A stretch of DNA of 14,881 nucleotides from Opitutia bacterium UBA953 (GTDB lineage: Bacteria; Verrucomicrobiota; Verrucomicrobiia; Opitutales; UBA953). Position 1 is the first letter of the stretch; each line of letters opens with the position of its first letter. The notes below the pieces were generated by a model. That model was not told the DNA's origin. It did no database searches and was given only the letters and a program-made list of their open reading frames with translations. The DNA lies in contig DBCR01000070.1 in assembly GCA_002293125.1 (NCBI GenBank), positions 1 to 14,881 on the forward strand, in the 5' to 3' direction. Shown here piece after piece: positions 7,170-14,881 of this stretch. The translations under genes were made by a program, and so were the position numbers.

Positions 7170-8108
7170 ATGCCCCGCAAACTCAGCCACATCGCCCCCG
7201 ACTGGTGGGATTACACGACGCTCGACTCTTCGCTCATCAACGATGCGGCGAAGCTGACCGAGCGCGACCTGCGCCAGCTGTCGCGTCCGGGCTTCAAGGT
7301 GGTGATGTATGATACCCTCGAGGACTTCTACCTCGCCGAAGCCTTGGAATACATCGCGGCCTGGAAGCAGGCCACGGCCGACAACCCGGTCGGCATCTGC
7401 GGTCCGATCGGTCCGACCGAACAGCTCCCGCTCGTCGCCCGCCTGGTCAACGAACTCGGTCTCAGCCTGAAGCACGCGCACTTCTGGGGCATGGACGAAT
7501 GGTATGACGACAAGACGAAGAAGGAGGTGCCCGTCACCCACGCCCTCTCCTTCGAACGCGCCGACCGCGAACTCTGCTTCGACCGCATCCAGAAGAAACT
7601 GATGATGCCCGAAGCCAACCTGCACTTCCCCAAGGCCAAGATCGCCGACTTCGTGCAGACGTGGCATGCCGGCGTCCGCTGCGCGGTCATGCAGGGCGGC
7701 CAGGGCGACATCAAGCACTGGGCGTTCAACGACCCGCTCAAGCGCACCGGCAAATACAAGGACGCCCCGCCCTCGCCCGCTGAGTACCGCAAGCTCGGTA
7801 CCCGCATCGTCGAACTGCACCCCGTCACCCTCAGCCAGAACGCCCGCACCTCCGGTGGCGGCAACATCACCATGGTTCCCAAGATGGCCATCACCGTCGG
7901 CCCCCAGGAGACGTGGCTCGCCGACAAGGTCTCCATCTGGCACGCCGGCGCCCACGATAACCCCCTGGGCCAGCGCCTGACCGCCTTGATGATTTCCAAG
8001 CAGGTCGCCGATGCGGCCGTCCCGATGTCCCTCCTCGCCGACCATCCGAACGTGCAGTTCAACTATTTCCGCGGCGGCCTGGGCTCCTGTTCGGTCGAGA
8101 TGCACTAA
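7170..8108 (+). CDS. NagB-like glucosamine-6-phosphate deaminase/isomerase homologue
   Basis: This is a 312-aa divergent member of the NagB/6-phosphogluconolactonase fold. GICGPIGPTEQLPLVARLV (75-93) corresponds to the phosphate-binding loop. FWGMDEW (105-111) matches the family's F-x-M-D-E block with the catalytic Asp at 109. GGQGDIKHWAFND (176-188) matches the GxGxDGHIAFNE active-site loop but carries one extra residue between D180 and H183. GNITMVPKMAITVG matches the C-terminal VPxxAxTVG block. The canonical reaction converts glucosamine-6-phosphate to fructose-6-phosphate and ammonia. The altered loop and about 40 extra N-terminal residues suggest a different substrate or isomerase activity. 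The next gene starts 4 nt after the stop. I do not assign nagB because the divergence is considerable. Confidence 0.78.
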   Translation: MPRKLSHIAPDWWDYTTLDSSLINDAAKLTERDLRQLSRPGFKVVMYDTLEDFYLAEALEYIAAWKQATADNPVGICGPIGPTEQLPLVARLVNELGLSLKHAHFWGMDEWYDDKTKKEVPVTHALSFERADRELCFDRIQKKLMMPEANLHFPKAKIADFVQTWHAGVRCAVMQGGQGDIKHWAFNDPLKRTGKYKDAPPSPAEYRKLGTRIVELHPVTLSQNARTSGGGNITMVPKMAITVGPQETWLADKVSIWHAGAHDNPLGQRLTALMISKQVADAAVPMSLLADHPNVQFNYFRGGLGSCSVEMH

Positions 8109-8112
8109 GACT

Positions 8113-9726
8113 ATGTTCCACCAAACCCTGACCGTCCTCGCCGCTTTGCTCATAGGCGCCTGTGCCTCCTCGGCGCAGACGAAGACCTACGACATCGTCG
8201 TGTATGGCGATTCAGCGGCCGCGGTCGCCGCGGCCCTTCAGGCGAAACGACAGGGCTCCACTGTCGTGCTGGTCAATACCACGACTTTCCTCGGTGGGAT
8301 GACCTGTAGTGGCCTTTCGGCGAGCGACATCTTCCACCGCGAAGCGGTCGGCGGCGTGGCCCGCGAGATCTACGGACGCATCGGCCAGCACTATGGGAAG
8401 ACCTACGTGGATTACTTCGAACCGCACGTGGCGCAGGGCGCGATTGACGCGCTCGTCAAGGAAAGCGGCCTGGAAGTCGTCATGGACGAACAACTCGACC
8501 GCGGTCCTGGCGGCGTCGCGAAGCAAGGTGACCGCATCACCTCCTTCCGCACCCTCTCGGGCAAGGTCTACGCGGCGAAGGTCTTCATCGACGCTTCCTA
8601 CGTGGGCGACCTCATGGCCGCGGCCGGCGTGAGTTACGCCGTGGGACGCGAACCTAACGCCCAATTCGGCGAAACGCTCAATGGCATGCAACGCGGCGAC
8701 GACAAGCCTCGCACGCACTACACCCAGAAAGACAAGGACCACTTCATCAAGGACGTCGACCCTTACGTCAAACCTGGCGATCCGACGAGCGGCCTGCTGC
8801 CCTTCGTCTACGCCGAAGACCCCGTCAAGGGCGCGGGCGACCATCGCATCCAAGCCTACAACTACCGGCTTTGCGTGACGACCGACCCGGCGAAGCGCCT
8901 TCCTTTCGCCAAACCTGCGGGCTATCGCGAACTCGACCATGAGATGCTGCTGCGTAACTTTGAAGCGGGCGACCTGCGCTTCCCCTCCCTGCTGCACAAA
9001 CTGCCCAACGGCAAGACCGACTGGAATTCCATGCACGCAGTCGGTACCGATTACGTCGGCGCGAACTGGGAATATCCGGAGGCGAGCTACGCCCGGCGCC
9101 GCGAAATCGAAGCGGCGCATGAACTCTACATCCGCGGCCACCTCTGGACGCTGGCCAACCACCCGCGCGTGCCCGAGTCTATCCGTAAGCAGGCCTCCGC
9201 CTACGGACTCTGCAACGATGAGTTCAAGCCGCGCGGCGGCTTCTCGCCGATGATCTACATCCGCGAAGCCCGACGCCTCCAAGGCGCCTACGTGATGACT
9301 GAACTCGACTGCAAAGGGAAGCGCACGCCGCCGGAACCCGTCGCGCTCGCCAGCTTCGGCCTCGATTCCCATGCGGTGCGCTACTTCGTGACGAAGCGCG
9401 GTTTCCTCGAACGCGATGGCGTGATCTGGAACGTGCCGCCCCGCCCCTACGGCGTCTCTTACCGCAGCCTGATCCCCAAGAAGGAAGAATGCGCCAACCT
9501 GCTCGTGCCCGTCTGCTTGTCGGCCACCCACGCCGCCCATGGTTCGATTCGGATGGAGCCAGTCTTCATGCAGCTCGGTCAGGCCGCCGCCATGGCTGCG
9601 GGCATCGCCGTCCGCGACACCCTGGCAGTCCAGGACGTGCCCTATGGCCGCGTCCGCGACCTACTTAAGGAAGCCAACCTGCCCGTCGTGTGGACCGCCC
9701 CCGCTAAGTCCAAGAAGGCCAAATAA
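8113..9726 (+). CDS. Exported FAD-dependent oxidoreductase (FAD_oxidored family)
   Basis: This 537-aa protein starts with a hydrophobic signal (residues 5-16). Cleavage could occur at the near-lipobox IGA-C17, making a lipoprotein, or after the ASSA stretch by signal peptidase I. The FAD-binding strand is YDIVVYGDSAAAVAAALQA (26-44), where the classical GxGxxG is reduced to one glycine, followed by LGGMTCSG. The middle holds FIDASYVGDLMAAAGV, and the C-terminal block includes FSPMIYIREARRLQGAYV, NLLVPVC and GSIRMEPVFMQLGQAAAMAAG, typical of this large family in Planctomycetota and Verrucomicrobiota. Members are often loosely annotated as xanthan-lyase-like and their reactions are mostly unknown. 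It is coupled to the NagB-like gene with a 4-nt gap. The C-terminus is Lys-rich (KSKKAK), like that of the exported phosphoesterase. Confidence 0.85.
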   Translation: MFHQTLTVLAALLIGACASSAQTKTYDIVVYGDSAAAVAAALQAKRQGSTVVLVNTTTFLGGMTCSGLSASDIFHREAVGGVAREIYGRIGQHYGKTYVDYFEPHVAQGAIDALVKESGLEVVMDEQLDRGPGGVAKQGDRITSFRTLSGKVYAAKVFIDASYVGDLMAAAGVSYAVGREPNAQFGETLNGMQRGDDKPRTHYTQKDKDHFIKDVDPYVKPGDPTSGLLPFVYAEDPVKGAGDHRIQAYNYRLCVTTDPAKRLPFAKPAGYRELDHEMLLRNFEAGDLRFPSLLHKLPNGKTDWNSMHAVGTDYVGANWEYPEASYARRREIEAAHELYIRGHLWTLANHPRVPESIRKQASAYGLCNDEFKPRGGFSPMIYIREARRLQGAYVMTELDCKGKRTPPEPVALASFGLDSHAVRYFVTKRGFLERDGVIWNVPPRPYGVSYRSLIPKKEECANLLVPVCLSATHAAHGSIRMEPVFMQLGQAAAMAAGIAVRDTLAVQDVPYGRVRDLLKEANLPVVWTAPAKSKKAK

Positions 9727-9746
9727 CCCCTTCTGGCAGACGATTA

Positions 9747-9777
9747 GGACTACCTGTCATTCTTTTTGACAAAGTCC
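9747..9777 (+). promoter_or_regulatory. Nested dyad over a TTGACA -35 element before furA (candidate operator)
   Basis: GGACT (9747-9751) pairs with AGTCC (9773-9777), and inside it TGTCA (9755-9759) pairs with TGACA (9767-9771), around a TTCTTTT centre. The inner right arm is part of a consensus -35 hexamer TTGACA (9766-9771). At 17 bp spacing the -10 would be TTGTTC (9789-9794), which is poor. There is no T-run after the dyad on either strand, so an operator is favoured over a terminator. FurA-type regulators are known to repress their own promoters; applying that here is inference. Confidence 0.45.
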
Positions 9778-9801
9778 AAAACTCGGTCTTGTTCGTGGTC
9801 G

Positions 9802-10224
9802 ATGCGCGACCCGGAAGCCACCCTTCGCCAGCACGACCTGCCCGTCACGGCGCAGCGCATCGCTGTCCTCCGCGCGGTCTCCGGCCACCCCCACGCCACC
9901 GCTGATGACCTCGCCGAGAGCGTGCGCGAGGACATCGGTACGATCTCCCGCCAATCGGTCTATAACGTCCTGAACGTCCTCACGGACAAGGGCATCATCC
10001 GTCGCATCCAGCCCGCCGATTCCCCGGCGCGCTACGAAGACCGCATCGGCGACAACCATCACCACCTCGTCTGTCGTGCCTGCGGCAAGACCGAAGACGT
10101 CTGCTGCGCCGTCGGCGAAGCCCCGTGCCTCAAGGCCCACTCGCACCACGGCTTCAAGATCGACGAAGCCGAAGTGATCTACTGGGGCACCTGCCCCGCC
10201 TGCCAAAAGAAGAAACGCTCCTGA
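9802..10224 (+). CDS. furA: Fur-family peroxide-responsive regulator (FurA-like)
   Basis: This is a 140-aa Fur-family protein read from ATG 9802. A TTG at 9766 in the same frame is rejected because it lies in the candidate -35 element and adds non-conserved residues. The N-terminal winged helix includes LPVTAQRIAVLRAV and ISRQSVYNVLNVLTDKG. The metal region is RIGDNHHHLVCRACGK (81-96), with the structural zinc cysteines C91 and C94, paired with C131 and C134 in WGTCPACQ. The segments SPARYEDRIGDNHHHLVCR, DVCCAVGEAPCL and FKIDEAEVIYWG closely resemble, from memory, actinobacterial FurA/CatR proteins that repress katG and respond to peroxide. katG follows 136 nt downstream with no terminator between, giving a furA-katG pair. 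Metal choice (Fe or Mn) cannot be told from sequence. Confidence 0.88.
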   Translation: MRDPEATLRQHDLPVTAQRIAVLRAVSGHPHATADDLAESVREDIGTISRQSVYNVLNVLTDKGIIRRIQPADSPARYEDRIGDNHHHLVCRACGKTEDVCCAVGEAPCLKAHSHHGFKIDEAEVIYWGTCPACQKKKRS

Positions 10225-10357
10225 CGTCGTTCATCGTTATTCGTTCTTCTTTACCCTTCCTCCGTTTTCTCTCCCCTTCGAACCGCCAACCGCCAACCGC
10301 TAAAACCTCCTTCATCGCCCTAAACTCCATACTCGATACTCCATACTCTCCCTAACG
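10225..10357. repeat. Long array of degenerate heptamers filling the furA-katG spacer
   Basis: The segment from the first base after the fur stop to 3 nt before the katG ATG is 133 nt, exactly 19 units of 7. Units resemble their neighbours and drift along the array: xxTCGTT at 10225, 10232 and 10239; AACCGC(C/T) at 10281, 10288 and 10295; xACTCxA at 10323, 10330 and 10337. The middle units are weaker. The + strand is pyrimidine-rich with few G residues. No Shine-Dalgarno sequence or hairpin is seen. Its role is unknown. Confidence 0.75.
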
Positions 10358-10360
10358 CAT

Positions 10361-12571
<2,211 letters not shown>

Positions 12572-12597
12572 GCCCCGCCTCACCGCGCAGGCACTCA

Positions 12598-12628
12598 GGC
12601 TCGCCAGATTCGTCTGGCGGGCCTTTTT
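12598..12628 (+). terminator. Rho-independent terminator of the furA-katG unit
   Basis: The arms GGCTCGCCAGA (12598-12608) and TCTGGCGGGCC (12613-12623) form an 11-bp stem with one G-U pair around a TTCG tetraloop. TTTTT (12624-12628) follows directly. It is a textbook intrinsic terminator and the strongest in the window. Confidence 0.93.
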
Positions 12629-12706
12629 GTTGGGCGGCCTGGAAGTCCGTCAGATTAAACTTCATTGCGATAAAAAACATGAGAGGATGAGGCCGTCTTC
12701 ACCCCG

Positions 12707-13708
12707 ATGCGCCCTACCCTTGCCCTGCTGCTCACCCTGCTCTGCGCGCCGCTGGCCACGTACGCACAGCCGACGTCGAAGCCCGCGACCGTCCGCGACC
12801 ACCTCTGGCTCTTCGCCTGCCCGCCGGGGGGAGATGCGGAGTATCTGGAAAACGCCGGATACCGCGGCGGCTCCCGCATGACGCCCGTGGAGGGCGCCCA
12901 TTGGCTGGATATCCCTAACTTGGTCTTCGTCACCCAGGATCATACTCGCCCCAGCCTCCGCTGGACGGAGATCAAGTGGAAGGCGAAGACGACGATGGAC
13001 CAATGGGCGATCTCGTTCGAGTCGCTGAAGAAGGTCAGCTGGTCCGCGGTCGGTTCCAGCGGCAGCGGCGGCCTGAAGACGCTGCCCGACATCGTCTCGA
13101 TGGCGAAGACCTATCCGCACGTGACGAGCGTATACCTCGATGACTTCGTCAAGGACCGACACCGGCGTCCAGACAAGGCTTTCGCCGGGCGGCCGGCAAT
13201 GTCTGAGGAGGAACTGAAGTCCATGCGCGCCCAGCTGGCCAAGGTCGGCCGCCCCATGGAAGTCTGGACGACCCTCTACGCCTACGACCTCGACCCGCAG
13301 CACCCCGACTACACCCACTGTGAACCGCCGCTCGTCGATTCGCTGAAGCACTTCGACGTCATCGTGCTCTGGACCTGGAAGAGCGACGACCTCAAAGACC
13401 TGGAGAAGAACCTCGCGCGCCTCGAAGCGGTGAAACCCAAGGACACCAAGATCGCCCTCGGCCTCTACCTCTGGGACTACACCGGCGTCGACGAGCAGAA
13501 GAAGGCCGACCCGACCTACCGCTTCGGCAAGCCGACTCCGCTCGACCTGATGGAACTCCAATGCGGCCTCGGCCTCAAGTGGCTGAAGGAAGGCCGGGTC
13601 CGCGACTTGGTGATCCTTGGCAACACCCACCTCGACATCGGCGCCCCCTCCGCACCCTGGATGCGCCAATGGATCAAGCAGCACGGCGCCGAAAAGCTCG
13701 GGCGCTGA
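12707..13708 (+). CDS. Secreted protein of unknown function, possible TIM-barrel fold
   Basis: This is a 333-aa protein with a clear signal peptide (MRPTLALLLTLLCAPLATYAQ, cleavage probably after TYA), so it is predicted periplasmic or outer. I do not recognise the family with certainty. The mature part alternates hydrophobic strands and helices in a barrel-like order: DHLWLFACPP, NLVFVTQD, VTSVYLDDF (acidic strand end, a possible catalytic site), MEVWTTLYAYDL, DVIVLWTWKSDDL, KIALGLYLWDY and VRDLVILGNTHLDIG. Strand-end Asp/Glu and many Trp/Tyr residues would suit a glycoside hydrolase-like carbohydrate protein, but this is inference. ATG 12707 is preferred to upstream starts because it directly precedes the signal peptide. 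The preceding spacer (12629-12706) has an AT-rich patch near 12651-12680 that may hold the promoter, without a clear -35/-10 pair. Confidence 0.75.
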   Translation: MRPTLALLLTLLCAPLATYAQPTSKPATVRDHLWLFACPPGGDAEYLENAGYRGGSRMTPVEGAHWLDIPNLVFVTQDHTRPSLRWTEIKWKAKTTMDQWAISFESLKKVSWSAVGSSGSGGLKTLPDIVSMAKTYPHVTSVYLDDFVKDRHRRPDKAFAGRPAMSEEELKSMRAQLAKVGRPMEVWTTLYAYDLDPQHPDYTHCEPPLVDSLKHFDVIVLWTWKSDDLKDLEKNLARLEAVKPKDTKIALGLYLWDYTGVDEQKKADPTYRFGKPTPLDLMELQCGLGLKWLKEGRVRDLVILGNTHLDIGAPSAPWMRQWIKQHGAEKLGR

Positions 13709-13822
13709 GGCCATCTTTCTCTTATTCCGCCGTATCATTATCCGAATCCGTCAGGCGGACATTCTTACTGTAACCCTAGGCCATTGGCTTTGTCTCAAAT
13801 CTTCATCCGACCCCTCGGATCC

Positions 13823-14881
13823 ATGCCCTCCCCCCTTCGCCATCCCGTCGTTCTTCTCGGCGCGTGCCTCGTCGCCGCGACCGGTCTGCGTGCCGTGGAG
13901 TCGCCGAACTACGAGACGCAGATCCGACCGATCCTGAAGGAGCACTGCACGCATTGCCACGGCGAGGAGGAGAAGCCCAAGGGCGGCGTCGACCTGCGCC
14001 TCCGCCGCTTCATGGACGGGAAGACGGAAGACGGCGATCCGGTGCTCACGCCTGGCAAACCCGAACTGAGCGCGCTCTTCACCCTGAGCCGCGACGGCGA
14101 GATGCCGAAGAAAGGCAAGAAGATGCCCGAGCACCAGCTCGCCCTCCTCGCGGCCTGGATCAAGGCCGGCGCGAAGATTGCCGAAACCGAACCGGCCGGC
14201 GCCCTGCCGCCCGGCGTCTATGTCTCCGCCAGCGACCGGAAGTTCTGGTCTTTCCAGCCGGTCAAGAAACCCTCCGTACCGAAGTTCGCCGACGCCCCCG
14301 ACCTCGGCCCGATCGACGCGCTCATCCGCGCGAAGCTGAAATCCAGCCAGCTCGACTTCGCCCCCGAAGCCGATCGCGCCACGCTCATCCGTCGAGCGAC
14401 CTTTGACTTGACCGGACTACCCCCCACCCCGGCCGAGACCGCCGCGTTCGTCGCCGACACTACGTCCGACGCCTATGCGAAACTCATCGACCGACTCTTA
14501 GCCTCGACCGCTTACGGCGAACGTTGGGCCCGCCACTGGCTCGACATCGCGGGCTATGCCGACACCAATGGCTACGCCGACGCCGACTCGGTCCGTCCCT
14601 ACGCCTGGCATTACCGCGACTACGTGATCCGCTCCCTCAACGCCGACAAACCGTGGGATCGCTTCATCCAGGAACAGCTGGCCGGCGACGAACTCCACGG
14701 AGTCTCGGCCGCCAACGTCGCGGCCGCGGTCCTCGACCCGTCCAAGATCGACGCGCTCACGGCCACGGCTTTCCTGCGCATGGGCCCCGACGGCACGGGA
14801 GACACGGTCGCCGATATCGAGCTGGCCAAGAACCAGAGTATCACCGACACGCTGCGCATCGTGACGACCTCGCTCACCGGC
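13823..14881 (+). CDS. PSCyt1/DUF1549 cytochrome-containing protein, 3'-truncated by window end
   Basis: The frame is open from ATG 13823 to the right edge (353 residues visible). An N-terminal hydrophobic segment (about 8-24) is a signal peptide. A c-type cytochrome domain follows, with the haem motif CTHCH (C42, C45, H46) and a probable axial Met in GEMPKKGKKMP. DUF1549 (PSCyt2) begins about residue 160, with RRATFDLTGLPPTPAE (190-205), LIDRLLASTAYGERWARHWLD and RPYAWHYRDYVIRSLNADKPWDRF. Such proteins normally continue into DUF1553 (PSD1) at 700-1000 residues, so most of the gene is outside. They are abundant in Planctomycetota and Verrucomicrobiota, are often followed by a DUF1501 gene, and have no settled function. 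The spacer before it (13709-13822) has only a weak 6-bp inverted repeat. Confidence 0.92.
   Translation, partial: MPSPLRHPVVLLGACLVAATGLRAVESPNYETQIRPILKEHCTHCHGEEEKPKGGVDLRLRRFMDGKTEDGDPVLTPGKPELSALFTLSRDGEMPKKGKKMPEHQLALLAAWIKAGAKIAETEPAGALPPGVYVSASDRKFWSFQPVKKPSVPKFADAPDLGPIDALIRAKLKSSQLDFAPEADRATLIRRATFDLTGLPPTPAETAAFVADTTSDAYAKLIDRLLASTAYGERWARHWLDIAGYADTNGYADADSVRPYAWHYRDYVIRSLNADKPWDRFIQEQLAGDELHGVSAANVAAAVLDPSKIDALTATAFLRMGPDGTGDTVADIELAKNQSITDTLRIVTTSLTG

Noticed and set aside
9766..9801. TTG start extending the fur gene upstream by 12 codons
   Set aside because: The TTG is part of a TTGACA hexamer within a dyad, the added residues are not Fur-like, and ATG 9802 gives the usual family length.
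12669..12680. GCGATAAAAAACAT as a further copy of the AraC-like repeat
   Set aside because: It shares only the GCG...TAAAAA core, has no partner repeat at 21 bp, and lacks the GACACC end.
13726..13759. Inverted repeat TCCGCC/GGCGGA in the spacer before the cytochrome gene
   Set aside because: Only 6 bp with a 22-nt loop and no T-run; too weak to call a terminator or operator.

Overview
This window is a GC-rich, tightly packed bacterial segment in which all twelve recognisable protein genes lie on the + strand. The last gene is a planctomycete/verrucomicrobial-type cytochrome (CxxCH domain plus DUF1549). With the secreted FAD oxidoreductase, the two Gfo/Idh/MocA dehydrogenases and the NupG-like MFS carrier, it suggests Verrucomicrobiota (an Opitutae-like lineage is my best guess) or, less likely, Planctomycetota. 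This placement is inferred from gene content, not from a marker gene. Almost no gene has a convincing Shine-Dalgarno sequence.

Region 1 (2-1856): the 3' part of a Gfo/Idh/MocA dehydrogenase, followed after 7 nt by a PfkB-family kinase. A 210-nt spacer follows. It holds a perfect 12-bp inverted repeat and two 15-bp direct repeats spaced exactly 21 bp, the architecture of an AraC/XylS operator.

Region 2 (2067-5713): a coupled operon of a second Gfo/Idh/MocA dehydrogenase, a PIG-L-type deacetylase, a Tat-exported metallophosphoesterase and an AraC-family regulator, with junctions of +4, -4 and +2 nt. The regulator is the obvious candidate to bind the direct repeats upstream.

Region 3 (5797-9726): an MFS transporter of the nucleoside/H+ symporter type, a divergent NagB-like (glucosamine-6-phosphate deaminase/isomerase) protein and an exported FAD-dependent oxidoreductase. 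Regions 1-3 together look like a sugar-use locus: uptake, dehydrogenation, N-deacetylation, phosphorylation and deamination/isomerisation of a (possibly N-acetylated) sugar or nucleoside-like compound. The actual substrate cannot be read from the sequence.

Region 4 (9727-12628): a peroxide-defence pair. A FurA-like regulator has a nested dyad over its candidate -35 element, and is followed by a full-length catalase-peroxidase katG and a strong intrinsic terminator with a TTCG loop.

Region 5 (12629-14881): a secreted protein of unknown function, then the 5' part of a PSCyt1/DUF1549 cytochrome cut by the window end.

The least expected feature is in the spacers. Those before the MFS gene (83 nt), the NagB-like gene (83 nt) and katG (136 nt) are built largely of degenerate tandem heptamers. 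In the katG spacer the 7-nt register can be followed from the fur stop codon to 3 nt before the katG start.
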